Assembly (NCBI RefSeq): GCF_040412425.1
Contig: NC_089743.1
Coordinates: 89,200,971 to 89,264,970, forward strand
Source of the DNA: Macrobrachium rosenbergii
Taxonomy: Eukaryota; Arthropoda; Malacostraca; Decapoda; Palaemonidae
Reading direction: 5' to 3'
DNA length: 64,000 nt
Shown: piece after piece, positions 38,592-51,659 of the stretch
Position numbering within the stretch: the stretch's first letter is position 1
How the letters are laid out: the number at the start of each line of letters is the position of its first letter
Notes under the pieces: model-generated
The model's database searches: none
The model's input: the letters and a program-made list of their open reading frames with translations, nothing else
What the model was told of the DNA's origin: nothing
Program-made: the position numbers and the translations under genes

Positions 38592-38594
<3 letters not shown>
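34548..38594. other. Unassigned sequence, ~4 kb, with two short tandem duplications
   Basis: No gene recognised. One duplication has copies at 37561-37612 and 37632-37688 (TGACGTCAGTGTGAGATCAG, CCGCTAAATACAAAAGATCT). A second, looser one is at 38080-38162 (TTTGAAATTTGTGTTTCATA, CAATTTTCTT). Homopolymer runs G7 (35161) and A14 (36220) are present. Confidence 0.5.

Positions 38595-38652
<58 letters not shown>
38595..38652. repeat. (AT)n microsatellite
   Basis: About 28 AT units, abutting the tRNA-like cassette that follows. Confidence 0.96.
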
Positions 38653-38653
<1 letters not shown>

Positions 38654-38657
<4 letters not shown>

Positions 38658-38888
38658 CAAATGTCGTTCAATATCCATCACCACTTCGGAATATCCCCGA
38701 TGGGGAATTATCACCGAAGGGGAATTTTTATTTATTTTTTTAAGTGATAGATGGATCGGTACCGGCGGGTCTCGATCCCTCGACACAGTACCTTCCAACG
38801 ACTCCATTCGACGGTCAGACCATTGAGCCACCAAGAGAGGGGTAGTCCCGAAGTAGCGTGAATTGGGTATTAAACGACATTTGTAGCT
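38654..38888 (-). mobile_element. tRNA-like cassette with inverted terminal sequences
   Basis: The ends are inverted copies of CTACAAATGTCGTTYAATA: left at 38654-38673, right (reverse complement) at about 38867-38887. On the minus strand between them lies a tRNA-like unit with an A-box-like TGGCTCAATGGTCTGACC (about 38815-38832) and a B-box-like GGGATCGAGACCC (38767-38779), about 40 bases apart, as in pol III type 2 promoters. A poly(T)-containing TTTTTATTTATTTTTTTAAG segment follows on the plus strand. I infer a tRNA-derived SINE, here flanked by inverted copies of its body or by a second insertion. A solo copy of the terminal sequence is at 43101-43130. Confidence 0.65.
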
Positions 38889-38941
38889 TCGTGAATGTAT
38901 ATGAATCACGGTGTGATAAAAATATATACATACATACATAC

Positions 38942-39043
38942 ATTATCATGAATAAAAACATGACAGCAAACAACATGCTCGTTAAAGGCATCAGATTTGC
39001 AAAAAAAATTATATATAATATATATTTTAAGATTTGGTACACA

Positions 39044-39115
<72 letters not shown>

Positions 39116-39215
39116 ATTTTTGTGTACCAAATCTGGTATATATATATATATATACTTTTTTGGAAAAGTATTTTTGTAGCCTTGTTTGCTGCCATGTCTT
39201 TATTCATGATAATAG
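38942..39215. repeat. Large inverted repeat around an (AT)n array
   Basis: The left arm (38942-39050) contains TATCATGAATAAAAACATGA, CAGCAAACAA and AGATTTGGTACACAAAAATT. The right arm (about 39114-39215) contains their reverse complements (AATTTTTGTGTACCAAATCT, then TTGTTTGCTGCCATG, TCTTTATTCATGATA). The loop is an AT array of about 60 bp. The innermost 21 bp of each arm match perfectly; the outer parts diverge and contain indels. Confidence 0.9.
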
Positions 39216-41053
39216 AGTTCAGAGGTCGCAATCTTTACAGTGAATTGCTCTTCTCGTCTGCTATTGTAATTCTGAGGTCAGATGCGAAGGCAATCAGATG
39301 CGTCATTTTCCTCTCTCTGGAACATTTCTGTGTTAAGTGTCTCGTTATTCACGAATGATGCTCCGCATACTTTATGCCTTTATTATAAAGTCACGTTCGT
39401 TTTGCTTTTTATCGCCTCGTTCTTTTAGGAAGCTTGGCTGCTCTTCGGTACGTCGACGTATTTGTGGATTCTCTTCTTTTCTTTTCATTTTTATTGAATT
39501 AACGTATTCATTAGTATTTTTTCATGCTGTTTGGATGGTCTGCGAAGATCGTCTCTCTGGGATAAATCGATTTGGCTATGGTAACCAGTGTGTAATTTAA
39601 CCTCTCAAATTATGAGGTAAGAGGTGCTGAGAATATCGACACTCATTTGCATATTATATAAGTTATTTAAGTAAGTTGTTTTATGCTTTTTCTTACTTAA
39701 GTCGTAATAGGGCTGAGGAATTCCCAAGGATGCAAGTTTATGGTATGTTATGCGTAATGAATTTTCTGTGTAGATATGTAGAGTGCGTGCAGGTATGTTT
39801 ATGTAGTCGGTAAACGGTTTGTCGCAGTCTCTGAGGCTACTATTTAAGTAGTCCCTAGATTTAGCGTACACAAATACATAGTACGACGCAGACATTGCAA
39901 ATAGGGCGTAAGTGTCTAACTTTTACAGTTTGCGTCAGTCTGCTCATGTAGTATGTACGCTTAATGAAGCATTCACTAATACTGAAAGTTCTATTACACA
40001 CATATAGGCTACATACCGTCCCATATGTCATATATCTAACTATACTAAATACATAATACTTCCCGGTATATATATGCCATCGGTAAACTTTTCGAAGTAC
40101 GCACTATTGCAAATATGCCCCTCCTCCCCAAAAAAAAAAAACGCGGCTTCATATAACCTTTTTCAGAAGATTTTCAAGGCAGTGCAAGAAATTAGCCTAG
40201 CCTGGTCATTAAATTACCCTTTCTCTTGCGTCGCTTGATTCAGTTTCAAGATTGTTTTAAATGTAAAACCGTATTCAAGTGAGTTGTTTTCTTTTCTTTA
40301 CTTTTTATTTTACTGTTCTCTTTGAGATAGGCTAATTGTTGCTTGTGGGATCTTTTAATGCATTTTTTGTTTACTGCGGCAATCCCATCGAACTTATGCA
40401 ACGAATTTATGTTAGTCTTAGTTGGGATACCAGATATATTTCATGGAGATTCTAGATGGGAGATTAGCTAATAGATGTACCGAAAAAAGCAAAATAAAAA
40501 TAATATGTTTTCCATCCCATTTTGCGTCTTTCAGTGTTTGATATAAGTAAACAGTTACTTATTCACTTGTTTAAAATTTGATTCCACTCATCTTTAGTGT
40601 GTGAATGCCATTATTTATTTGTGACATGACCAAGAATTTTCTGTACAGATAAACTCGGGTGTGTTCTTGATTACGAGTGAAACGTTGCATGCCTTGAATC
40701 CAGATTTACGGATTTGATTGTGTTCTTGTAAAGATTCTTTTATTAGGGAGACGTGTTTCAATTAACCTTGATATGCCATTGTCCCGATTTTGCCACTTCC
40801 ATCATCAATTTACTTTCTGTTTAATTTTGTATTGATTTTCTCTTGTTTCCGCAACGATAGTTATTCTTATCCTCCTTATTTCTCTACTTGAAAAGTTAAA
40901 CAAATGTGCTGTAAAGATAAATAATCACGTTATTTATGCTCATCGATTCAGTAGAAAAACAAAGTGTTTATTCATGGTCACGCTTGACCCTTAAACTGCT
41001 GAATAATTACTTAGAATTTTTATGTTATTTCGACATTGTATCACATGCATACT
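39216..41053. other. Unassigned sequence
   Basis: No recognisable gene. Open frames of about 90 codons (39337-39600 plus, 39605-39895 minus) lack motifs. Confidence 0.5.
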
Positions 41054-41056
41054 ATA

Positions 41057-41123
<67 letters not shown>
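41054..41123. repeat. (AT)n microsatellite
   Basis: About 33 AT units followed by ATGT/GTAT tetranucleotides. Confidence 0.95.
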
Positions 41124-41137
<14 letters not shown>

Positions 41138-41246
41138 TGCATGTACTGTATAACCTATGTACGTATGTGTGTGTGTGTCATATTTTAAAGAAATTTTCAG
41201 GTAAATCCTCTGTACTGTACAGTATGTCATTCGGAGGTGGAGTAAA

Positions 41247-41247
<1 letters not shown>

Positions 41248-41279
<32 letters not shown>
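41248..41279. repeat. (ATT)n microsatellite
   Basis: About 10 ATT units. Confidence 0.95.
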
Positions 41280-42468
41280 TGAAGTGCTGTATACTTATTT
41301 TCCCTTGGGAGGGCCAGGTCCTTTAGTGACGTTAACCTTCCAGGATGAGGTTGCTAGTTCCTAACCTTTTCGGACCCTAACTGCGACCAACAACAGTCGA
41401 TTAACCAGGTACATAGACTAATTCACTGTTTACAGATGAAGACAGAACAGGGTAGCTTAATGGGCCGAAGTCTTTCTCTCGCCCTTTGAGTCAAGGTGGA
41501 ACCTCTAAGCCATGGAAGTGCGTCTGTTGGATTAAAATAAGGATTATGCGTTAATTAGGTGAGAAGCATCAGGAAGGTTCATTAATAGGAAGGCTTGAAA
41601 ACATAAGCAGTATTATTAAAAAGAAAAAAAGTTTTTCTTACTCAGACAATTGTTTCATTGCGTTTGAAAGTAACCAGGAAAATAAGACTCGGTCAGAACG
41701 TTTTTTTCTGGCCATTTAAGACTTACTGACGAAGCTAATGGAGAAAATGTCTCTAAAATTATTGGAACTATTATTAATATTCAGAAAATGAACCAAATAT
41801 GGAACAAGCCCCTAGGGGTCACTGACTTGAAATTTAAGCTTCCGAAGATGATATTCATTGGAAAGGAGTAACAGAAGGTAAAGGGAATTACAGAAAAAGA
41901 GATCACTTCATAAAAAAGAAAAAATATCAACAAAATATAGATAAAATGTAAGTAAATGCAAGGATAATTATATTAGGGTAGTAAAGCATTTTAAAACGTT
42001 TTGACCAGAGCTACATACTGCAGCAATACGAAATTAACTCTCGCAGTTTCTTTTTCTTCTAATCTTTTTGAAATATCACATTTAAAGTAATCGAGAAGTT
42101 AAGAGATCATAGCTTGTAGCCGAGGTATTTAAATGTTTAGGAAATATTTCTAACATGCTGCCGAATATTCATAAGACCTTTTAAGACTAATATGGCTGCA
42201 AAATTAGGCAGTCCTTGGCATGTAGCAGTCAGCGACTATTTTCTATTTTTTGGGGAGATACAGAACTCGCCTTGGTTACGTATTCATGCGTATGGGACAG
42301 CTTGCGCGCATGGTAGGTAAATGATCATTACTCTGTGATGAAAGTATTATTATATTGTCATTATATTTTCAAGTACGGTTAGCCAGGTGTTTTGTAACAA
42401 GTTGAGGGCGATTTGCGGATCGTATTCTCTCAAGCTGAATTTTTCGTCTGTCTCTCTTCTTCTCATAA

Positions 42469-42471
<3 letters not shown>
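41280..42471. other. Unassigned sequence
   Basis: Nothing recognised. Confidence 0.5.

Positions 42472-42530
<59 letters not shown>
42472..42530. repeat. (CT)n microsatellite
   Basis: About 29 CT units. Confidence 0.97.
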
Positions 42531-42531
<1 letters not shown>

Positions 42532-43212
42532 ACTCGGAAGAATCTCCCTCGTTCCTTGCCTCTAATTTTTGGCACAGATAACCATAGTCGTTGTGGGACA
42601 CCAGATTTTTTATATATTATAGACACGAATGACCACCAACCAACCTCACGAATACAGAGATGACGAGGAACATGTTGAATAAACATGATAGAGATTGCAA
42701 GAGTGATTGATTGATGTACACCATTAACTGGCGTGGCAGGTGTGATACAAGGGCGTGTCTTTAATTATGGATGACCATAACTTAAGGTATAGATATAAAA
42801 GTTAAAATTGTTTTAAACATGTCATAAAATACAATACAAATTTTTCACCGAGACGCAGGCGATAGATGAAATATTAGCATTCTAAAACGGCTTTTTAAAT
42901 TTGGTTTGAGCATGAATCCTTCAGTGTAGGTTGTCGAAATCTCATGATGACTTGCGAGGTATCAGGCATCTTGTAGATATGTTCAGCCCGAAATCCTGTT
43001 ATTATTAATCCACTGAGCTTGTCGTGGAGGAGTTTCAAACTTACAAATAGCCAGTGATACAACACACACATTAATACATACATACATCAGCAAACATTAT
43101 GCTACAAATGTCGTTTAATATCTAATTCACTTAACTTCGTGATAACATACATTCACTGAAGGAGTATTTACAAGTGATAAGAGAGAGTTATGTGAGAAGC
43201 CAGAAAAAAAGT
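42531..43212. other. Unassigned sequence with a solo repeat end
   Basis: 43101-43130 (CTACAAATGTCGTTTAATAT + CTAATTCAC) is a solo copy of the terminal sequence seen twice, inverted, at 38654-38888. Nothing else was recognised. Confidence 0.6.
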
Positions 43213-43408
43213 TAAGCATACCTTAGTTTAACCAGACCACTGAACTGATTAACAGCTCTCCTAGGGCTGGCCCGAAGGATTAGATTTATTCTTACGTGGC
43301 TAAGAACCAACTGGTTACCTAGCAACGGGACCTACAGCTTATTGTGGAATCCGAACCACATTATGACGGGAAATAAATTCCTCTGATTCTTCATTGGCCG
43401 GTCGGAGT
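43213..43408 (-). repeat. tRNA-derived SINE, family B, copy 2 (5'-truncated)
   Basis: The plus strand shows TACCTTAGTTTAACCAGACC, CTAGGGCTGGCCCGAAGGAT, CAACGGGACCTACAGC, GGAATCCGAACCACATT and ATTGGCCGGTCGGAG, then stops before the tRNA-like head. A short internal deletion removes part of the GAATTTCTGTCACC segment that is present in copy 1. Confidence 0.85.
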
Positions 43409-43439
43409 GAGGAAGCCAGACGAAGGTCATCAGGTGTAG

Positions 43440-44230
43440 TCGCAAAGAGTTAGGAATCGAATGTAGAATGGCTGATATTTGCATTGTGCTATGATACAGT
43501 GCTAATCAAGGACAGTAAAGAAAACTGCAGAGATGTGTGAAAAAGTTTGAAAGTGTTTGCAAGATGAGAGAGAGGGGGGAGTAAGCTGAATAAGTTTAAG
43601 GCCATGGGGGTAAACGAAATCCAGTAAGATGGAGAAGTGAATGTTAGTGTGGATGATGGCAGAATGTAAGCAGTTGATTTCCATAGGCATTTGAAAGGAA
43701 ATGTGATGGATGATAGTAGGATCAGAAAGGAGGTGAGTCGCAGAATAGGTAAAGCAAGGTGGGCAGCAGTGTTTGTGCAGAAGACTTGCAAGAAACTTGC
43801 AGATTCTGTGGAAACCAAGGTTTGAATGTATGAAGGGACTTTAGAGACAGCTCTTCTTAATGGAGAGAAGGGTGGATGTTGAATGAGAATGAAAGAAAAA
43901 CAGTTGAAACTTTGAAGATAAATGGTCTGAATAGTGAATAGTATATGGTGTGTAAAAAGAATTAAAAGAGCGAGAGGTTTGGAGATACATAGATTTACTT
44001 TTATGTAGCTGAAATGATGGATCAGTCTTTTGATGTGGTTTGGTCGTGTGGAAAGATCTGAGATCAGGAGATTGGTGAGAGTGTAGAAATAGAGAGCACA
44101 TTGTTAGAAAGGAGGGCATGAAAACTAAGAGTCTGCTAGATAAAATGAGATGAAGAACTACTGGGTAGGAAGGGGCCATGCGTAGGTTTATGGAGTTGCT
44201 AATATGTCGGAAGATTTCAGCACAAGGGTT
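43440..44230 (+). pseudogene. Decayed LINE reverse transcriptase, C-terminal part
   Basis: The order of non-LTR reverse-transcriptase landmarks is preserved on the plus strand across several frames. About 43485-43525 reads YDTVLIKDSKEN, the remains of ADDTVLIADSEE with the catalytic pair damaged. About 43640-43700 reads VNVSVDDGRM..VDF, the 'L.G..L..V..F.YLG' region. About 43725-43790 reads RKEVSRRIGKARWAA. About 43805-43835 reads VETKV*MYEG, the 'TK..MYEG.V.P.LLYG' region. About 44015-44060 reads SLLMWFGRVER, the C-terminal 'VLRWFGH.ERM' motif. Stops and frameshifts throughout show it is inactive. The domain order and motif wording are those I associate with LINEs repeatedly found in decapods; the clade is not assigned. 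A SINE (43213-43408) sits just upstream. Confidence 0.72.
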
Positions 44231-44364
44231 CATCCACAACTTAACTGTTAAAGTATGAATGTTTCAGTTACAAGTGTCTTCCTTTTTCTCACGAGTCAAC
44301 TCTTGTTAGGTTTAATGTTACACACACACACCTCATATATGTATATATACTTACACATACACAT

Positions 44365-45208
<844 letters not shown>

Positions 45209-45269
<61 letters not shown>
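45209..45269. repeat. (CT)n microsatellite
   Basis: About 30 CT units. Confidence 0.97.
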
Positions 45270-45272
<3 letters not shown>

Positions 45273-45649
45273 CAATTTGGAGCAAAATCTTCCTATGAGG
45301 CTTTTAACTGTTGCAATTTATTTGTCACTTTGATTACTCAGCTATATAAATTTTAAATTGACCTTTTAAAGGTACGTCATCGGGTCCGTATTACGCAAAG
45401 GCGCTCTGCAGGATTGCCAATCTTATTTTCACCCCTAAACACTAACTTCACGACATTTTCTGAATGTTTTACATTCGCTGTACTTTGTGGAATCTTCATA
45501 TAACTACATTCGATAACAAGAATTCCCTTTTATTCTTGAAAAGTCCAAATAGGCTAACTACAGGACAGGCAAAACATACTCAACAGTTAATTTCAAGTTG
45601 CTTTTAACTTATGTACTGAGGTTAAGATCCTTGAGCTTAGACCATCAAT

Positions 45650-45790
45650 ATCTATCTATATATATCTCTTATATAAAAATGGATATGTATATGTATGCAT
45701 GTGTGTGTATGCATGTTCAGCATAACTCTGAAATGCCTTGAGCAATTTCAACCAAAGTTGCTATACATAATATATTCATATATAGGCCTA
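45650..45790. repeat. Fragment of a dispersed repeat (TATG-rich, then a conserved block)
   Basis: TATATAAAAATGGATATG, TGCATGTGTGTGTATGCATG, then CAGCATAACTCTGAAATGCC, TTGAGCAATTTCAACCAAAG and TTGCTATACATA. I recall this 'ATAACTC.GAAA.GC.TTGA..ATTTCAACCAAA.TTG' wording as a common dispersed invertebrate repeat. The class is not assigned, and only one clear copy is in this window. Confidence 0.35.
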
Positions 45791-46964
45791 CAGACTGTAT
45801 GTATGTGTGAACGTATGCGTAACAAACTGATCTCCTTTTCCCAATCTGGAAACCTGGTGGCTTACGGTGAATATATATCATGAAATAAAACAGAAATATA
45901 AACATATGTTTCTCACTCACCATATATGTAAACCATTGTCAAAATCGCACACATTATTTAAGGTAAAAGAAATTTCTAAAAGCTTTTCATTTGCTTAAAA
46001 TTTATAATATTCTTTCAGGGCGCAAATATCCTAAATTATTCACACCAGGTACAAATATGATCGACATTAGTGGGTAATAATTCAAATAACTTTTCAGATA
46101 TATCATAATTGTAACTACTGTAGGCTACATTACGTGCATCACTTGTTTTAGAGTATGATAGGAAATTACACTTCGTCAGTAAATGAAAACAGTGACCATT
46201 ATAATTAATGAAACCCATTTCAAATATATATAATTTTTTGTACCTATACCGTTGAAATTACTGTGATATGCTTTGCTGGTCAATGCCTGGTATAAACAGC
46301 AGTGAACTGTATACCACTGAGACGGCAGTTCATCGAAATTTTTGAGTGGCGCTAAAAATGTATATAGGCCTACATCTCTATTACTTTATTTGGCGTATAT
46401 TTGTGTTAAAGGAAATTAAAGATGTTGTACTTCACTTAACTGTAACTTGTCATTTTGCAATTCTGTTTTTTGCTATTTTGGTTTTTATCATCTTGCGATA
46501 AATAAAAGCAACTGAGCTTTAAAACGACACCAAAAATGAGGATCCTATAAAAAAGATAACGTTATAAAGACCAATAGAAGAGATAATCAATAAAGGAGTA
46601 AATGTTTTCATATTTCCCGTACAATTTAATACACAATACCTGGAATACATAGCGTCAAACTATATATCACAAACTATAGCCTATATCATTTGCAGAGTTT
46701 TTTATCTTAATTTTGTAAAGGCAAATCTTTTTATTATATCTTTAACTTATCTCTTACCTAATTACTTTTCGGCGCAGTAGACATTTTTAATGTTTGGCTA
46801 AATTCAACTCGTAATTTTGCATTTTATTTTGGATGTATTTGCTTTGAAAAGATACTGCGGTAAATAGCAAGTATTCAGTTTAAAACAACAACAAAATTAT
46901 TACATTACCATTAAAACTAACTCTAAGCAGTCCGTTCAGTTAGAAATATGGCAAGATGCACATA
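45791..46964. other. Unassigned AT-rich sequence
   Basis: Nothing recognised. Confidence 0.5.
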
Positions 46965-47122
46965 ATGGTAAAGTTAGTATACATGGTTTTACGAGACCAC
47001 TGAGCTGATTAACAGCTCATCCTAGGGCTGGCCTGAAGGATTAGACTTATTTTACGTGGCTAAGAATCGATTGATTACCTAGCAACGGGACCTACAGCTT
47101 ATTGTGGAATCCGAACCACATA
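46965..47122 (-). repeat. tRNA-derived SINE, family B, copy 3 (truncated)
   Basis: Retains ACCACTGAGCTGATTAACAG, CTAGGGCTGGCCTGAAGGAT, CAACGGGACCTACAGC and GGAATCCGAACCACAT, then ends. The tRNA-like half is missing, consistent with 5' truncation. Confidence 0.82.
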
Positions 47123-47440
47123 CTGGTAAAAGGTGAGTGCAATGGGTGCACTGCGGTGGTGGTGTTACACACCCAAATGTATATGGATGTAAACTTCATT
47201 TTATACAGTAAGCAAGAACATCTAGATGTGAAAATAAACTCACATAATCTAACTTCAGTTTTCTGTCCGTTACATATTTGAATCCTAACAGGAAGGAAGA
47301 GTTTTCTTAGTAATTTCAATTCAGGGCTTTTAGCTATATAATTTTCAAGCCATAAAATTATGTGAAGCAGTTACAAGTCACTATGGCTATTACAAAAAAA
47401 GAAGGTGAATGTAACGAGTAGATTTTGTGTATATATATAT
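47123..47440. other. Unassigned sequence
   Basis: Nothing recognised. Confidence 0.5.
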
Positions 47441-47628
<188 letters not shown>

Positions 47629-47785
47629 TATTGCTACCTAGAAAGAGACTGGGTAATTACTGTTGTCTAATCATTGACTTCGTCTGACCTTTTCAGACCA
47701 GACAATCATCACCTCAATGTCGCCTCCGAAAAAAAGAAATCCTGCTTAGCGCCTTTGTAGACAATATAACAGGAGTTTTCATTGG

Positions 47786-47787
<2 letters not shown>

Positions 47788-47849
<62 letters not shown>

Positions 47850-47850
47850 T
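47788..47850. repeat. (CT)n microsatellite
   Basis: About 31 CT units with one CC interruption. Confidence 0.96.
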
Positions 47851-47964
47851 AGAACGGTTTCCTGTCACCTGACAATTCCTTTTAAAAGTCAAGGCGTTAC
47901 CGAAGAGAATAACACAACTGTATCTAAATGCCCAAATAAACAACTATATACAAATGGTTGTATG

Positions 47965-48320
47965 GATACACATACACGAATTTATGTCAGTTGACAGTCT
48001 GTCAATTGATCCACGTTGGAGAGAAACTCAACTAACCTGCAAATGTTTAATTTTTTAATTTATATAGTTCTTACATTCAAATCTAGACGCAAATTTCATA
48101 AGTAAATTTCAATACACAATACAGAAAACTGACAGAACTTGAATACGGGTACACATACACGAATTTATGTATCAATTGACAGTCTGTCAATTATTGATCC
48201 AGACGATGGAGAGAAACTCAACTGACCTGTAAATGTTTAATTTTTAATTTAGTTCTTACATTTCAAATCTAGACGCAAATTTCATAAGTAAATTTCAGTA
48301 CAGAAAAAACTGACAGAACC
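47965..48320. repeat. Tandem duplication, ~180 bp x 2
   Basis: Copies at about 47966-48144 and 48152-48320. Both contain ACACATACACGAATTTATGT, the palindrome AATTGACAGTCTGTCAATT, GGAGAGAAACTCAACT, CAAATCTAGACGCAAATTTC and ACTGACAGAAC. Differences are small indels (ATTA after the palindrome; TTTTTTAATT versus TTTTTAATT) and a few substitutions. Confidence 0.92.
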
Positions 48321-48603
48321 TCATTCAAGTCAGATTATGGCGGTCCTAAAACGGAGACGAAAGAAAACTATATAGGGAGGAAGAAGTCTTTATAATCGCG
48401 CTAACAAAAACCAGTCTCCAGAGACTTAATGACAAAACAAGAAAGGGGAAATAATAGCATATTGCAATTTATAATGGCCTAGCCATTTCGAGCTTTTGTG
48501 GTTAACCTTTGCAAACAGATCAAACCAACTTACCAGGTCAAAGTTCGAGGTTAGACCCACGAAATGTCAATACTTTTTCTTAAATGTCAGATGCGCTGGG
48601 ATG
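48321..48603. other. Unassigned sequence
   Basis: Nothing recognised. Confidence 0.5.
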
Positions 48604-48885
48604 GGAGTTCCTCGTTGGGAGAGTCGGTAGGGTTGTGGGCTAGCTCTCGCTAGGCCCGAGTTCGAGTCTCTGGCCGGCTAATGGAGAATTAGAGGAATTT
48701 ATTTCTGGTGATAGAAATTCATTTCTCGCTGTAATGTGGTTCGGATTCCACAATGAGCTGTAGGTCCCCGTCAACCAATTGGTTCTTAGCCAGGTAAAAT
48801 AAGTCTAATCCTTCGGGCCAGCCCTCTCTAGAGAGCTGTTAATCAGCTCAGTGGTCTGGTAAAACTAAGGTATACTTACTTAGAT
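48604..48885 (+). repeat. tRNA-derived SINE, family B, copy 4 (sense, with tRNA-like head)
   Basis: The most informative copy. It starts GAGTTCCTCGTTGGGAGAGT. An A-box-like GAGTCGGTAGGGTTGTGGGC leads to a B-box match, GTTCGAGTCTC, at 48660-48670, a spacing consistent with a tRNA-derived pol III promoter. The body follows: AGAGGAATTTATTTCTGG, ATGTGGTTCGGATTCCACAA, TGAGCTGTAGGTCCC, AATCCTTCGGGCCAGCCC, CTGTTAATCAGCTCAGTGG and the 3' end ACTAAGGTATACTTA. Length about 280 bp; non-coding. Confidence 0.88.
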
Positions 48886-49064
48886 GCGGCTGGCATCGTT
48901 ATCTTGCCGATGCATTGTTACTGTCAGTATAAATAACGATAGTAGAAGCTATGTTTACTTACCAAACTACAAAGGAATCTATGATGCAGGTAACTACGCC
49001 CAGATTTATAGACACGTTTGAATTTTTTAATGGAAGAAAATACGGTGGCATCGGACTTGCATAA

Positions 49065-49066
<2 letters not shown>

Positions 49067-49130
<64 letters not shown>
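49067..49130. repeat. (AG)n microsatellite
   Basis: About 32 AG units. The 120-codon minus frame over it is a poly-Leu/Ser artefact. Confidence 0.97.
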
Positions 49131-49137
<7 letters not shown>

Positions 49138-50338
49138 CCCTCCTCATCACCTGCAACTTCATCACGTGGTCCTTCATTTTCCCAGCCTTGACTCTTGAGC
49201 CCTTCGACTCGACGAGTTCTTCTCGTGACTTCTCATCAAGTATCCCGTCTCCCTTACTTTCTGCAGAAGGCAGGGCTGACGGAGGACCGGCTCCACAGCG
49301 TCGCTTCCACAGCAGAATCACAGCTGCAGTGGTTAAGGAACCAACCGATCTGTTTGAACAGCCTCACGTGATGATGACTTTCGTAATTAAATAACTTGTA
49401 AAATATCAATAGGTATAAAATCTTTTTAAATAAGTTGCATAAGAATGAAAACCCCCGTGAAAAAATGTCATTTTCTTTATTCTAATGAAAGAGGGTTAAA
49501 AGGGGCAATTCTCCTTTTAAGTGTGTTAATACACTCTCAAGAAAGACGCTGACGATGCAGAAGTTGATGTTCAAAGATTATTGCACGAAGATAAAAAATG
49601 CTAACTCTGCTCTTCTACCAATTCAATCTCTCACCGACATTCCTGCAACATTTGACCTTGTTACCTTTTGTCCAGATTTCTCATCTTTGCATTGGTTTAC
49701 TGCAGTCCCATGTTAAGCATTCTAAAGACCACATTACAAGAACGTACATCATGCTGGAAAATTGTCCTCATTAATCTTTTGAAAGTGCAAGACCAATGGG
49801 ACAGCAAGGTCCTTTCCCTAGCCCAAAGTTTGCAAGAGAAAGGAGGAAGATATAGTGGAACTTAATCACTAAGAAGGCAATAGATCATTCTGCCATAAAA
49901 GGCAGAAAGGTCATGTCAGGAAAACGGAAACATTAGAATGCCAAGGCTTATCATTAATTTGAAGTCTGTTAATGAATTAAGTACTGGTCTGTACACTGCC
50001 AAAGACCCCAGCTGAATGAGGTCAGAATTCAACCTTCCCTTTCCTATTCATTATCAAACCATACATCTCGACCAACCTTCAACAGGTCTCTCATTACCTC
50101 CGTACCGATAATCATTGTCGGTACTTTCTTTGGAAATTACACTACCATCGCCAGCACGCATTACTCTCATTACCTCTTCTGTTATTCATTACCTCTGACG
50201 TCACAGAGCCATTCTTGCGCCCGTAAACACAGACGCTTGACAATCCTTGAGTAAATCTATTGACAGTGCTATTTCCCTGCTATGGGAACTTTACTTCAGG
50301 AATCGAGTCGGGGTTTGCCAGTGGTATTCCTGACCTCA

Positions 50339-50342
<4 letters not shown>
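49131..50342. other. Unassigned sequence
   Basis: The first 250 bases are less AT-rich than the surroundings, and short frames exist on both strands, but no domain is recognised. Confidence 0.5.
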
Positions 50343-50409
<67 letters not shown>

Positions 50410-50410
50410 T
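50343..50410. repeat. (AG)n microsatellite
   Basis: About 33 AG units with one GG interruption near the end. Confidence 0.97.
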
Positions 50411-50662
50411 TCCGTATACAGGAGTTTGAATGCTAACGTCGCAAGAAAGTCTGGCGAAATTTTTACGGAAAAGTATTACTATCCAAGTCTTTCTGTTCAC
50501 CTGTGTGTATGTGTGTGTGTTTGTGCATGTATGTGTGAGCGGGAGAACAGACAGACAACCAGATAAACAGACTGACAGAGGGAATTCGCTTCAAAAAGAA
50601 ATTGTCAGTGTTAACGACAAAAGGTTGGACTACAATCTGTTCATGGTATAACTATTCAAGCT

Positions 50663-50663
<1 letters not shown>

Positions 50664-50722
<59 letters not shown>
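50664..50722. repeat. (CT)n microsatellite
   Basis: About 29 CT units. Confidence 0.97.
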
Positions 50723-50724
<2 letters not shown>

Positions 50725-51231
50725 GAAGCAGCAGTAGCAGCCTAAGCCTGCCCTAAGGGAAAGAAGACAGTTCATCCTCTTGTTCATGAGATTCCTAACG
50801 AAGGGGTACAACAGACATGACCCTCCTTGTTGCGACGTTGCATCTTTGCTTTTCTCTTTAAGAAATGGTTAACGCTCAAGTCGTTACACATTACAGTATT
50901 CATAAAAAAATGACAGAAAAATAATGTCATCTGACTTGCCATATCTATCAATAACTGTATTCTCTAAAATATCGAACTTATTCATATTTATGATCAACTA
51001 AACAAAATGTGATAACTCTTACGCCAAGTCTCCCAAGTCAGAATGTCTCTATAATAAAATGTAGTGTCTACATATCCAATTTATCTAAGTGGTTAATACA
51101 CTGCACATTCGACTCGCTATCGTCCAGCCTGGGCTAGCCTCTCTCATCGCTGGTCTTTGTAAGTAAACAGGATGAAGGCAACTTGTTCAAGAAACTTGAG
51201 CTTCTATCTCGACTCTCTCAAATAACGTAAT
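50723..51231. other. Unassigned sequence
   Basis: Nothing recognised. Confidence 0.5.

Positions 51232-51659
<428 letters not shown>

Noticed and set aside
38755..38835. Functional tRNA gene on the minus strand
   Set aside because: A and B boxes are present, but acceptor-stem pairing is not convincing and the unit lies inside inverted repeat ends. A SINE head is more likely.
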